From PGZG01 sp046292765 (GTDB taxonomy: Bacteria; Pseudomonadota; Gammaproteobacteria; Pseudomonadales; Alcanivoracaceae), in contig JBKBQA010000004.1 of the NCBI GenBank assembly GCA_046292765.1, positions 124,001 through 188,000 of the forward strand: a stretch of 64,000 nucleotides of DNA, given 5' to 3'. How positions within the stretch are numbered: the stretch's first letter is position 1; every line of letters begins with the position of its first letter. The notes beneath the pieces are model-generated. The model was not told the DNA's origin, made no database searches, and was given only the letters and a program-made list of their open reading frames with translations. Of the stretch, positions 8,265 to 19,681 are shown one piece after another. The position numbers and the translations under genes are program-made.

Positions 8265-9914
8265 ATGGAGTACCTTTCGGTTGGGTTGGGTGGTATTGGT
8301 CTGTTCCTGCTCGGGATGTGGCTGATTACGGAAGGGCTGCGGCTTGCTGCTGGTGCATCGCTTGAGCAGCTGCTGGCGCGCTGGACCTCCAGTCGTGGAC
8401 GTGGGCTGTTGTCGGGCACCCTGCTGACGGCCGTAGTGCAATCCTCCAGTGTTGTTACGGTGGCCGTGATCGGTTTCGTCAATGCCGGGCTGATGAACTT
8501 TCAGCGTGCAGTCTGGGTAATTTTTGGCAGTAACCTCGGCACCACCCTGACCGCCTGGCTGGTGGCACTGATCGGCTTCAAATTCAAGATTGACGCTTTC
8601 GCCTTGCCCATTGTCGGCCTCGGCGCGTTGTTGCGTATCTTTTCACCGGTGGAACGCTACAAGTCACTGGGCATGGCTCTGGCCGGTTTCGGCATCCTGT
8701 TTCTCGGCATCGAGACGCTGTCTGGCGGCTTTAGTTCGCTGAGCGAGAAAGTATCGCTGGATGACGAGCGCTACGGTGTGTTGGCGATGGTGGTGATCGG
8801 CTTTGTCCTGACCACTCTGATGATGAGTTCCAGTGCAGCGGTGGCCGTGGTGCTGACGGCGCTGGCCGGCGGGCTGGTGAATTTTGCCGATGCCGCCGCA
8901 GTGGTCATCGGTACCAATATCGGCACCACCACCAAGGCCATGCTGGCCACCATCGGTGCCACCAGCAACGCCAAGCGACTCGCATCGGCCCACGTCTTTT
9001 TCAATCTGCTTACCGGTGTTGTTGCGTTGCTGCTGCTGTCTCCTCTACTGGCGGTGGTGCTGTTCATCGGTGAACTGACGGGTCAAACCCACGAAGCGAC
9101 CACCATGCTGGCGCTGTTCCATACCCTGTTCAATCTGCTGGGACTGGCGCTGATGTGGCCGCTGGAGCCCTTTATGAGCCGGGTGCTGATGGGGAGATTT
9201 GTTGAGGCCGAGCAGCAGGGTATTAAGCTGCGCTATCTCGATCACAACGTGGCGTCGGTACCAGATGCCGTGCCTATGGCGCTGATTCGCGAGTTTGAGC
9301 CGCTGCTCGGAGAATATCCCGCTACCGTTGCCGGTCTGCCTGAACCGGATCCGGCCCGTCGGGAACACAGCGCCAATAGACACAAGCGACTGGAGGCAAT
9401 CGGTGACTTTTTTGTCGAGGCCTCGCGCTATCCGGTCAGTGCCAATGTGGCCACGCTGTTCTCGGATGGCTGGCGTATTCAGCACAATCTGCTTTACGTC
9501 GATGAGACCCTGCTACGGCTTGATGACCTTGGTCAGTCGCTACAGAAGGGCGCCGATTATGAGCACCTGAAGGAGCCTCTGGGCAGCTGGTTTGCCAGCG
9601 TCTCAGAGCACCTCAATGCCATTCTCTCTGGCACGGAGGGGACGCTGGATTTCGTTGGGCTCGCACCGGCGTATGAGCAGGTCAAGCTCAAACTGTTGCA
9701 GACGGCACTGGCGGGGCAGATCAATCGGGTCAGTCTCGATTCAGCCCTGCAGATGTGCAGCCTGTCGCGCCGTTTTGCCGAGCAGTGGCTACGGGCGCTG
9801 CATCACTGGCAGGAAATGAAAGCGGCCACTGATGGCGCGGTGACGCCGCAAGAGCCGGCAAGCTCGACAAATCCCGGTTCCGAGGAAAATGCCACGCCTC
9901 CTGCCGCGAATTAG
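8265..9914 (+). CDS. Na+/phosphate cotransporter family protein with C-terminal PhoU-like region
   Basis: A 549-residue inner-membrane protein. The first ~310 residues are hydrophobic and contain two copies of the NptA-type repeat. The QSS signature appears as AVVQSSSVVTV, with a matching TTLMMSSSAAVAV in the second repeat, each followed by a GTNIGTT-like glycine-rich segment. The C-terminal ~200 residues are soluble and helical and resemble a PhoU domain. Family members move inorganic phosphate with Na+; some have other roles. AGGAGG at 8250-8255 precedes the ATG. The tail after residue 525 is a low-complexity Ala/Pro/Ser stretch. Confidence 0.88.
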   Translation: MEYLSVGLGGIGLFLLGMWLITEGLRLAAGASLEQLLARWTSSRGRGLLSGTLLTAVVQSSSVVTVAVIGFVNAGLMNFQRAVWVIFGSNLGTTLTAWLVALIGFKFKIDAFALPIVGLGALLRIFSPVERYKSLGMALAGFGILFLGIETLSGGFSSLSEKVSLDDERYGVLAMVVIGFVLTTLMMSSSAAVAVVLTALAGGLVNFADAAAVVIGTNIGTTTKAMLATIGATSNAKRLASAHVFFNLLTGVVALLLLSPLLAVVLFIGELTGQTHEATTMLALFHTLFNLLGLALMWPLEPFMSRVLMGRFVEAEQQGIKLRYLDHNVASVPDAVPMALIREFEPLLGEYPATVAGLPEPDPARREHSANRHKRLEAIGDFFVEASRYPVSANVATLFSDGWRIQHNLLYVDETLLRLDDLGQSLQKGADYEHLKEPLGSWFASVSEHLNAILSGTEGTLDFVGLAPAYEQVKLKLLQTALAGQINRVSLDSALQMCSLSRRFAEQWLRALHHWQEMKAATDGAVTPQEPASSTNPGSEENATPPAAN

Positions 9915-9995
9915 AGTTTGGCGCGAACGGCCATGTCATGACTGAGAGGCGGCAGGCATAGTCGCCGCCATTGCTTATTGTCTGGAGTCGGGTTG

Positions 9996-10811
9996 ATGAA
10001 GCAGTTCAGGGATAAGGAAGTGTTGATCACGGGTGCCGGTAGCGGCATTGGGCGGGCTACCGCGCTGGCGTTTGCGGCATGCGGCGCAAAGCTGTGGCTG
10101 TCGGACATCAACGACGAGGGTAACGAGCAGACCGCAGCGCTTGCACGTCAGCGTGGTGCTGTGGCCCGAACCCTGCACTGCAATGTGGCCGACGCTGCCT
10201 CGGTGCAGGCCATGGCGGACACGGTGCATGGCGAGATCGAAGCGCTCGATATTCTGATGAACAACGCCGGCATCGGCAGTGCAGGTCGCTTTCTCGACAC
10301 GACTCTGGATACTTGGCGGCGGGTAATGGACATCAATCTGATGGGCGTGGTCTACGGTTGCCATGCTTTCCTGCCGAAGATGGTCGCGCGCGGGCAGGGT
10401 GGTCATATCATCAATACGGCCTCTGCCGCGGCGTTCATCGCTGCGCCGGATATGCCGATCTACGCTGCCAGCAAGTTTGCCGTGCGCGGTTTTACGGAAT
10501 CCTTGCGTGGCGATATGGCGAAACACAACATCGGTGTCACTGCGATCTGTCCCGGCATCATCAACACTCCCATTGTCGCCAACTCCATCATGGAAGGGAG
10601 CATGAACAATGCCGAGCGTCATGCGAAAGTGATGAAGTTTTATCAGAAGCGCAACTACACACCAGAGCAGGTGGCGACGGTGGTGCTGGAGGCGGTGCGA
10701 AAGAATGTCGCAGTGCAACCGGTCTCGCCCGAGGCCTGGGGGATGTATCTGGCGAAGCGCTTTGCGCCAGGGATGGTGAGCAAGCTGTCGGAGCGGGAAT
10801 TGCCGTTCTGA
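9996..10811 (+). CDS. Short-chain dehydrogenase/reductase (SDR)
   Basis: A 271-residue classical SDR. The nucleotide-binding motif is TGAGSGIG (about 12-19), with NNAG at 89-92 and the catalytic Ser143, Tyr156 and Lys160 in a YAASK context. The C-terminal part is longer and more basic than FabG and resembles SDRs acting on lipophilic substrates; the actual substrate cannot be read. The ATG at 9996 has GGAG at 9984-9987 and starts directly before the first strand. The stop is followed within 5 bp by a truncated copy of the intergenic repeat described at 10815. Confidence 0.88.
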   Translation: MKQFRDKEVLITGAGSGIGRATALAFAACGAKLWLSDINDEGNEQTAALARQRGAVARTLHCNVADAASVQAMADTVHGEIEALDILMNNAGIGSAGRFLDTTLDTWRRVMDINLMGVVYGCHAFLPKMVARGQGGHIINTASAAAFIAAPDMPIYAASKFAVRGFTESLRGDMAKHNIGVTAICPGIINTPIVANSIMEGSMNNAERHAKVMKFYQKRNYTPEQVATVVLEAVRKNVAVQPVSPEAWGMYLAKRFAPGMVSKLSERELPF

Positions 10812-10814
10812 TAT

Positions 10815-10877
10815 GGTTTCACGGCGTGTCCCGGCAGGGGGAACACCTCCACTAGCCGGGACGTTCATTGCCAAACC
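10815..10877 (+). repeat. Truncated (right-half) copy of the palindromic intergenic element
   Basis: This stretch matches the right half of the element at 14621-14754. It shares the core end (CACGGCGTGTCCCGG), an ACACCT...AGCCGG arm-like segment, and the outer tail GTTCATTGCCAAACC. The left arm and most of the core are absent, so it cannot form the full stem. It lies between converging genes, immediately after the SDR stop codon, and looks like a decayed or partial insertion of the same family. Confidence 0.7.
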
Positions 10878-10881
10878 GGGA

Positions 10882-12309
10882 TCAGGGCGTCCGAATCACC
10901 AGCAATCGCTCTTCGGTCATGTCCGCAATCGCCCAGCGAATTCCCTCGCGGCCGAGGCCGGAATCCTTGACCCCACCGTAGGGCATGTTGTCGACCCGCC
11001 AGCTCGGCACATCACCTATCACCACGCCGCCCACATGCAAGGTGTCCCACGCCTGCTGGGCACGGTACAAGTCTCGGGTGAAGACGCCGGCCTGCAGACC
11101 GAAATTACTGTCATTGATGCGCTCCAGCACCTCGGTGAAATCCTCGAATGGCTCCAGTACCGCCACCGGGCCGAACGCCTCTTCGGCGACAATGGAGCAA
11201 TGACGCGGCGCCTTTTCCAGTAACGTGGCTTCAAGCATGGCGCCGTCGCGCTTGCCGCCGCACAGCAGGGTGGCCCCGGCGGCGACGGCCTCCTGAATCC
11301 AGTTGTCGAGGCGGCGCGCTTCGCCTTCCGAGATGATCGGGCCGATAAAGGTGTCTTCGTCGCTCGGATTGCCCATTTTCAGCAGACGGGCCTTTTCCAC
11401 CAGCCGTGACTTCAGTTCCTCATACAGGCTAACGTGGCCATAGATGCGCTGGACCCCGATGCAGCTCTGACCACTCTGGTAGAAAGCGCCAAAAATGATG
11501 CGCGTGACGGCATCATCGAGATTGGTATTTTCATCGACGACACAGGCTGCGTTGCCGCCCAGCTCCAGCACCACCTTCTTCTTGCCGGCGCGGGCCTTGA
11601 GATCCCAGCCCACGGAAGGAGAGCCGGTGAAGCTGAGCAGCTTCAGGCGTTCGTCCTCGGTAAACAGATCCGCACCATCGCGATGGCATGGCAGAATCGA
11701 GAACGCTCCTTTCGGAAGATCCGTTTCTGCCAGCACCTCGCCGATGATCAGCGCGCCGATCGGGGTGCGGCTGGCCGGCTTCAGCACAAACGGGCAGCCG
11801 GCAGCGATGGCAGGGGCGACCTTATGGGCAGCCAGGTTCAACGGAAAATTGAACGGTGAGATAAATGAGCAGGCGCCCACTGGCACCCGCTTGGTAAAGC
11901 CGCGGTAGCCCTTCGCCCGGGGCGCGATTTCCAGATTGAGAACCTCGCCGCCGATACGCACCGATTCCTCCGCTGCCACCCGGAAGGTGTCAATCAGACG
12001 GGTTACCTCGCCACGGGAATCCTTGATCGGTTTGCCTGCTTCAATGCAGAGGGCGTCCGCCAATTCTGCTGCCCGTTCGGTAAAGCGCTGTATGCAGTGT
12101 TGCAGCACGGCTTGACGATGATACGGCGGCAGTGCTGCCATCGGTGCTTCCGCTGCTACGGCTGCGGCAATGGCCTGATCAATCACCGCTGCATCTGCCA
12201 TGGCGACGCGGGTGGCGATCTTGCCGCTGTATTTGTCGGTAACCTCAAGGTCGGTGTTCGCGTACACCGCTTCGTTGGCGAGGTAATAGGGGTAGGCATC
12301 CTTCAGCAT
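10882..12309 (-). CDS. NAD(P)-dependent aldehyde dehydrogenase
   Basis: A 475-residue member of the aldehyde dehydrogenase superfamily, oxidising an aldehyde to the acid. The general-base segment VVLELGGNA and the catalytic cysteine in QSGQSCIGVQR are both present, as is the NFPLNLAAHKVAPA cofactor region. The family-typical ~480-500-residue length is intact. It is the second gene after an acetolactate-synthase-like ThDP enzyme, with a 21-bp gap, so both are probably one operon. The substrate might be an aldehyde made or handled by that enzyme, but this is inference. Confidence 0.92.
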   Translation of the reverse strand: MLKDAYPYYLANEAVYANTDLEVTDKYSGKIATRVAMADAAVIDQAIAAAVAAEAPMAALPPYHRQAVLQHCIQRFTERAAELADALCIEAGKPIKDSRGEVTRLIDTFRVAAEESVRIGGEVLNLEIAPRAKGYRGFTKRVPVGACSFISPFNFPLNLAAHKVAPAIAAGCPFVLKPASRTPIGALIIGEVLAETDLPKGAFSILPCHRDGADLFTEDERLKLLSFTGSPSVGWDLKARAGKKKVVLELGGNAACVVDENTNLDDAVTRIIFGAFYQSGQSCIGVQRIYGHVSLYEELKSRLVEKARLLKMGNPSDEDTFIGPIISEGEARRLDNWIQEAVAAGATLLCGGKRDGAMLEATLLEKAPRHCSIVAEEAFGPVAVLEPFEDFTEVLERINDSNFGLQAGVFTRDLYRAQQAWDTLHVGGVVIGDVPSWRVDNMPYGGVKDSGLGREGIRWAIADMTEERLLVIRTP

Positions 12310-12330
12310 GATTGTCTCCTCGGTGGGGCG

Positions 12331-13971
12331 TTACAGTTTGGCCGCCAGTTCGCGAATGTCGTGGTTGAGCACCTGATGGTTCTGGCTGTAGTCGACCTGC
12401 ACATCAATCAGGTGCACGCCGCCGGTGTTAAAGCATTGTTCCAGCACGGTCTTGAATTCCGCAGTATTTTGCAGGCGGTGGCCATGGGCGCCATAGGCAC
12501 GGGCATAGGCGACGAAATCCGGATTGCCGAAATCGAGGCCAAAATCCCGGAAGGCCATATGCGCCTGCTTCCACTTGATCATGCCGTATCCGTCATCACG
12601 CAGGACCAGAATGACCATATCCAGACCAAGGCGCACCGCGGTTTCCAGCTCCTGTGAGTTCATCATGAAACCACCGTCACCACAGACGGCCACCACGCGT
12701 CGGTCTGGATAAACCAGCTTGGCCGCCATGGCGGATGGCAAGCCGGCGCCCATCGTTGCAAGGGCATTGTCGAGCAGCACGGTGTTGGGCTTGTGGGCCG
12801 GATAGTTGCGGGCAAACCAGATCTTGTACATGCCGTTATCGAGCGCAATGATGCCGTTGTCGGGCATTGCCTCACGCAGCTCGCGTACCACTCGTTGCGG
12901 CAGCATGGGAAAGCGGTCGTCTTCGGCACCATCGCGGATATGGTGCTGGAGCGCATCCCGCACCCGTTGAAAATCAGCGACACTCCAGTGCGTCTGTGGC
13001 TCAAGCTGCTCTTTCAGTTGCCACAGGCTGTTGGCGATATCACCGATCACTTCAATTTGCGGGAAGTAGACCGGGTCCACCTGTGCTGAGTTGAAATTGA
13101 TATGGACGACCTCGGCACCGCCGGGGCGCATGAAGAAAGGCGGCTTCTCAACCACATCATGGCCGACGTTGATGATCAGGTCCGCCTGGTTGATGGCACG
13201 GTGAACAAAATCGCCATCTGACAGCGCCGTGTTGCCGATAAAATGCGGACTGCCTTCATCGATCACGCCCTTGCCCATCTGGGTGGTCACCACCGGGATG
13301 CCAAGTTTGTCGACAAAGGCATGCACCATCTTCGCGGTGAGCTTGCGATTGGCGGCGGCGCCGAGCAGGAGCAGCGGCTTGCGGGCGGCGCTGATGGCAT
13401 CCACCGCTTTGCGGATGGCCTTGTCCTCAGCGATGGGGCGGCGATGACTGCTCGGTTGCAGAACCGGTATGGCTGAATGCTCGCGGGCGATATCCTCTGG
13501 CAGCTCCAGATGGGTGGCCCCGGGACGTTCTTCCTGGGCCAGACGGAAGGCTTCACGAATACGAGACGGTACGCTGTCGCCGCTGACAATCTGACGGGTG
13601 AATTTGGTGAGTGGCCGCATCATGTCGACCACGTCAATGATCTGGAACTGGCCCTGCTTGGAGCTTTTGATCGGCTTCTGGCCGGTAATCATCACCATCG
13701 GCATGGCGCCGAGCTGGGCGTAGGCGGCGGCGGTGACCAGATTGGTGGCGCCGGGGCCGAGGGTGGCGAGGCAGACGCCAGCCTTGCCGGTGAGCCGGCC
13801 ATAGGTGGCGGCCATAAAGCCGGCAGCCTGTTCATGACGGGTGACCACCAGCGTGATCTTCGAGCCGCGCAGGGACTCGAGCAGGTCGAGGTTTTCCTCG
13901 CCGGGGATGGCAAAGACGTACTCCACCCCTTCGGCCTCCAGGGCGCGGACAAACAGGTCCGAGGCTTTCAT
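12331..13971 (-). CDS. ThDP-dependent acetolactate-synthase-like enzyme
   Basis: A 546-residue three-domain thiamine-diphosphate enzyme. The catalytic Glu lies in the RHEQAAGFMA segment, the pyrophosphate/Mg motif is GDGGFMMN followed by the Asn-like segment LRDDGYG, and the central domain has a Rossmann-like fold. It resembles catabolic or single-subunit acetolactate synthases; no ilvN-type regulatory subunit lies nearby. An ATG at 13983 is possible, but the ATG at 13971 is preferred because a GGAG sits six bases upstream. Downstream is an aldehyde dehydrogenase in the same operon. Other decarboxylase or ligase activities in this superfamily cannot be excluded. Confidence 0.88.
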   Translation of the reverse strand: MKASDLFVRALEAEGVEYVFAIPGEENLDLLESLRGSKITLVVTRHEQAAGFMAATYGRLTGKAGVCLATLGPGATNLVTAAAYAQLGAMPMVMITGQKPIKSSKQGQFQIIDVVDMMRPLTKFTRQIVSGDSVPSRIREAFRLAQEERPGATHLELPEDIAREHSAIPVLQPSSHRRPIAEDKAIRKAVDAISAARKPLLLLGAAANRKLTAKMVHAFVDKLGIPVVTTQMGKGVIDEGSPHFIGNTALSDGDFVHRAINQADLIINVGHDVVEKPPFFMRPGGAEVVHINFNSAQVDPVYFPQIEVIGDIANSLWQLKEQLEPQTHWSVADFQRVRDALQHHIRDGAEDDRFPMLPQRVVRELREAMPDNGIIALDNGMYKIWFARNYPAHKPNTVLLDNALATMGAGLPSAMAAKLVYPDRRVVAVCGDGGFMMNSQELETAVRLGLDMVILVLRDDGYGMIKWKQAHMAFRDFGLDFGNPDFVAYARAYGAHGHRLQNTAEFKTVLEQCFNTGGVHLIDVQVDYSQNHQVLNHDIRELAAKL

Positions 13972-14155
13972 GATGGGCTCCATCGCAACCGGGAAATATG
14001 GCCAGACACTATAGCCCTTTCTTCAATTCGGCACAGTGCGGCAGTGGCAACAGGGGATTTCAGGGAGAGTAAAACGTCGTGCCTCGCGGGGAGGCGCTGT
14101 TGCGGACAAGTCGAGTCCGGATGGCCGCCGAGGGGCGGCCTTTAACGGGTGCTGG

Positions 14156-14356
14156 TCAGTGCACCACGCCGTCTGCGTTTTCGCAAATCTCGAGGAATTC
14201 CTCGACGCTCATGTCACGGGTGTCGACGACGCCGAGCTGTTCCATCAATTGCTCTTTGAGCTGGCAGACCACCGTGGTCATGATAGTCAGGGTTTCTTCC
14301 ACTTGCTCGATGGTGCCGAGCAGATCTTCCGGGTCCAGATCGAGTGGTTCGCTCAC
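14156..14356 (-). CDS. Small acidic helical protein of unknown function (66 aa)
   Basis: A short gene starting at GTG 14356, preceded by GAGGAA with a seven-base spacer, and ending at the TGA at 14158-14156. The 66-residue product is acidic and heptad-like (DLLGTIEQVEETLTIM, then QLKEQLMEQL), which suggests a coiled coil or small dimer, followed by a second short acidic helix. I do not recognise the family. A longer in-frame N-terminal extension exists but is basic, Ser/His-rich and lacks a ribosome site. It lies 185 bp upstream of the acetolactate-synthase-like gene on the same strand. Confidence 0.6.
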   Translation of the reverse strand: MSEPLDLDPEDLLGTIEQVEETLTIMTTVVCQLKEQLMEQLGVVDTRDMSVEEFLEICENADGVVH

Positions 14357-14620
14357 GCTGCGTTCCTCGTCATCGGAATGGGATGTGGCGTTGGGCCACG
14401 ACCTTGAGTGTGCCTGTGTTTTTTTTCCATGTCGAAGGAAAAAACCTTCCACCTTCATCATCGTGCCAGGGCGCAACCGCCGCCATGCCGCTCCGGGCTG
14501 ACCGTTCCGCTGCGCTGCACTCAGTCACCCTCCGGGCATGGTGGCGTTCACGCCTAATGGATACACCGTGCCGATGCGAGTCAGGGGTGAAGATAAGGGC
14601 CGGAAAGAAGCAGGATGTGA

Positions 14621-14754
14621 GGCTGGGGCAGGTGTCAGGGGCTTCCGGGACTGTGTGAGGCATGGATGCCGAACGCAAGCCCCCAGGGATGGGTTTACGG
14701 CGTGTCCCGGAAGCCCCTGACACCTGCTCCAGCCGGTGAAGTTCACTGCAAACC
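14621..14754 (+). repeat. Palindromic intergenic element, copy A (30-bp arms, 54-bp core)
   Basis: Bases 14621-14650 are the reverse complement of 14705-14734 with a single mismatch that would be a G-U pair in RNA. The 54-bp core between them (14651-14704) contains the small palindrome GGCATGGATGCC and a CCCCCAGGGATGGG segment. The outer tail GTTCACTGCAAACC follows at 14741-14754. The core is nearly identical, in opposite orientation, to that at 29359-29410, while the arm sequences differ. It does not encode a protein. It lies 3' of nrdB, outside its terminator. Confidence 0.85.
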
Positions 14755-14773
14755 AAAACCACTAAAAACAAAA

Positions 14774-14791
14774 GGGCGCCCGAAGGCGCCC
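14774..14791 (-). terminator. Intrinsic terminator of nrdB
   Basis: Read on the minus strand, a perfect 7-bp GC stem (GGGCGCC/GGCGCCC) closes a TTCG tetraloop and is followed by TTTTGTTTTTAG. It begins 18 bp after the nrdB stop and ends the nrdAB transcript. Confidence 0.9.
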
Positions 14792-14808
14792 CTGTTATCC
14801 CAGCCGGA

Positions 14809-16092
14809 TTACCAGCTGAGCGCACCGCCAGTCTGATATTCGGTTACACGGGTCTCGAAGAAGTTTTTCTCCTTGCGCAGATCCATGATCTCGCTCATCC
14901 ACGGGAACGGGTTGGATACACCCTTGAACTGTTCCGGCAGACCGAGCTGGGCCAGACGACGGTTGGCAATAAATTGCAGGTACTCTTCCATCATGTTGGC
15001 ATTCATGCCGAGCACACCGCGCGGCATGGTATCGCGGGCGTACTGAATTTCGAGCTCAGTGCCTTCCAGGATCATCTGGGTGGCCTTGTCACGCATCTGT
15101 GCATCCCACAGGTGCGGATTCTCGATCTTGATCTGGTTGATCACATCGACGCCGAAGTTCACATGCATGGACTCGTCACGCAGGATGTACTGAAACTGCT
15201 CGGCGACACCGGTCATCTTGTTGCGGCGGCCCATGGACAGAATCTGGGTAAAGCCGCAGTAGAAGAAGATGCCTTCCAGCACACAGTAGAACGCAATCAG
15301 GTTTTCCAGCAGCGCCTTGTCGGTCTCCACCGTGCCGGTTTTGAACTCCGGATCGGACAGCTCGCGGGTGTACTGGATGCCCCACTGAGCCTTCTTCGCC
15401 ACCGCCGGAACTTCGCGGTACATGTTGAAGATCTCGCCTTCATCCATGCCCAGCGATTCAATGCAGTACTGGTAGGCGTGGGTGTGAATCGCTTCTTCAA
15501 ACGACTGGCGCAGGATGTACTGACGGCACTCCGGATTGGTGATCAGGCGATACACGGCCAGCACCAGATTGTTTGCCACCAGCGAGTCGGCGGTGGAGAA
15601 GAACCCCAGTGAACGCTTGATGATGCGACGCTCGTCGTCGGTCAGGCCTTCAGCACCTTTCCAAAGGGCGATGTCCGCATTCATGTTCACTTCCTGCGGC
15701 ATCCAGTGGTTCGAGCAGCCATCCAGATACTTCTGCCAGGCCCAGTCATACTTGAACGGTACCAGCTGGTTCAGGTCGGCGCGGCAGTTGATCATGCGCT
15801 TCTCGTCCACCTGCACCCGGCCAGCGGTGCCTTCCAGTTCGGCCACGGCTTCACTGGCATCCATCTGTGCCACGGTGGCCTTGGCGCGGGCTACGGCGTC
15901 TCCTCCAGCGACAGGATTACCGGTAGCAACAGCTGCCTCGGTTCTTTGAGCAGCAGGCTCTGCTCGCGTTGGCGCTGCTGGCGCAGCAGTTGTCTGCGGC
16001 GCTGCAGTCGCTGCTGATTCCTCTGCCGCGCGCTGGACAACGGCCGGCTGGACCGGTTTCTCTTCGGCATGAAATTCATCCCAGCTCAACAT
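14809..16092 (-). CDS. nrdB: Class Ia ribonucleotide reductase beta subunit
   Basis: A 427-residue ferritin-like radical subunit that generates the tyrosyl radical used by NrdA to make dNTPs. Iron ligands appear in FEEAIHTHAYQY (Glu, His and, four residues after the His, the radical Tyr) and in the later RDESMHVNFG segment (Glu, His). The C-terminal TGGALSW tail is the NrdA docking peptide. The first ~90 residues are an Ala/Thr/Glu-rich low-complexity extension absent from E. coli NrdB. It follows nrdA by 73 bp in the same orientation and ends at a strong terminator. Confidence 0.95.
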   Translation of the reverse strand: MLSWDEFHAEEKPVQPAVVQRAAEESAATAAPQTTAAPAAPTRAEPAAQRTEAAVATGNPVAGGDAVARAKATVAQMDASEAVAELEGTAGRVQVDEKRMINCRADLNQLVPFKYDWAWQKYLDGCSNHWMPQEVNMNADIALWKGAEGLTDDERRIIKRSLGFFSTADSLVANNLVLAVYRLITNPECRQYILRQSFEEAIHTHAYQYCIESLGMDEGEIFNMYREVPAVAKKAQWGIQYTRELSDPEFKTGTVETDKALLENLIAFYCVLEGIFFYCGFTQILSMGRRNKMTGVAEQFQYILRDESMHVNFGVDVINQIKIENPHLWDAQMRDKATQMILEGTELEIQYARDTMPRGVLGMNANMMEEYLQFIANRRLAQLGLPEQFKGVSNPFPWMSEIMDLRKEKNFFETRVTEYQTGGALSW

Positions 16093-16165
16093 GGTGTCGT
16101 TACTCCTTTTCGTTATTCGCTAACCCGGCAGCTGCCTGTTGCAGCCTGCCGGGTCGATGATCGCG

Positions 16166-19054
<2,889 letters not shown>

Positions 19055-19239
19055 CGCCCGTCTCCGTGAATGTGGCTGTTTGTCTGTTAAGGCTGCTGTC
19101 TGGTTAATTGTTTGAGCCGACGACAGTGATGCCGACCTGAGCCTCAGGTCGGCGTCTTGGCAGTCATCGGGGCTGTCTGTCTGTTATCTGGCCTGTTATG
19201 TCGCATCGTCCCTGTGCTCCGTCGCGGTGGTTGCCGACA

Positions 19240-19255
19240 ACACAAGATATAGTGT
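19240..19255. promoter_or_regulatory. NrdR box 1 upstream of nrdA
   Basis: The 16-mer ACACAAGATATAGTGT is a near-perfect dyad of the NrdR-box type (ACAC-N8-GTGT with a central ATAT). It sits about 186 bp upstream of the nrdA start, next to a TATAAC hexamer on the minus strand. NrdR represses ribonucleotide reductase genes when dATP is high. Confidence 0.8.
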
Positions 19256-19459
19256 TGTTATAGTGCCGTGCGTGGCCTTCCTGACCCCCTGATTTGCTGC
19301 TGCTGGACCGTTAGCCGGTGGATATCAGCGCTATGGCAGGGTGGTTTCCTGTTGGTGCGCCGCTGGCTTAAAACCCAACATCTAGGGGTGGCTGGCCTGA
19401 TGGAGTACAAGTTATAGCGGTGCCATTGGCTTTGCAAGGGTTTGCTGCGAGGGAAATGC

Positions 19460-19468
19460 TGTGGATAA
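19460..19468 (-). promoter_or_regulatory. Consensus DnaA box
   Basis: The 9-mer reads TTATCCACA on the minus strand, an exact match to the DnaA consensus. In E. coli, DnaA boxes upstream of nrdAB tie dNTP synthesis to replication; the same use is inferred here. A single box is not enough to argue for an origin. Confidence 0.65.
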
Positions 19469-19508
19469 CCTGTGCGTCCCCTGAGGATCAGATGGGTAAA
19501 ACAGCAAA

Positions 19509-19524
19509 ACACAATATCTGGTGT
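19509..19524. promoter_or_regulatory. NrdR box 2 (distal)
   Basis: The 16-mer ACACAATATCTGGTGT again has ACAC and GTGT ends. It lies 269 bp from box 1, much farther than the roughly three-helical-turn spacing usual for NrdR pairs. It could act through looping, at an upstream promoter, or on the divergent gene. Confidence 0.65.
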
Positions 19525-19681
19525 TTTTCTTCACCGGAAACTGTTTCTTTATTACCCAATTGATGACCGATCCGGTCGGGCGTTAACACTGACGCCACAG
19601 TGTCCCGGTTGCCGGCCACCGGGGGGATGCGTATAAAGCCACCATGCCTGATGCTGTGGCGATTTGTTTAAGGAGAGCAGT

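Larger units (their letters stand above)
14357..14808. other. 452-bp intergenic region containing an intergenic palindromic element
   Basis: No convincing gene is seen between the 66-aa gene and nrdB. The right-hand part holds the long inverted repeat (14621-14734) and the nrdB terminator (14774-14791). The left-hand part (14357-14620) presumably carries the promoter of the small gene; I see no clear consensus hexamers or operator there. Confidence 0.6.
19055..19681. other. 627-bp divergent regulatory region of nrdA and the RstA-like gene
   Basis: No gene is seen here. It contains two NrdR-type boxes (19240-19255 and 19509-19524), a consensus DnaA box (19460-19468), and AT-rich stretches around 19500-19560. 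On the minus strand a possible -10, TATAAC (RC of 19257-19262), directly precedes the first NrdR box. The right end holds the ribosome site of the response-regulator gene (AAGGAG, 19670-19675). Confidence 0.7.

Noticed and set aside
14123..14140. Hairpin GGCCGCC/GGCGGCC after the 66-residue gene as a terminator
   Set aside because: On the minus strand there is no T tract after the stem; on the plus strand only TTTAA follows. It may be structural, but I cannot support termination.
14651..14704. A small conserved gene inside the repeat core
   Set aside because: The core occurs in both orientations with no shared start codon, ribosome site or open frame across copies.
19460..19468. Replication origin near the DnaA box
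   Set aside because: Only one DnaA box is present, with no box cluster, no AT-rich unwinding array and no dnaA/dnaN/gyrB genes.
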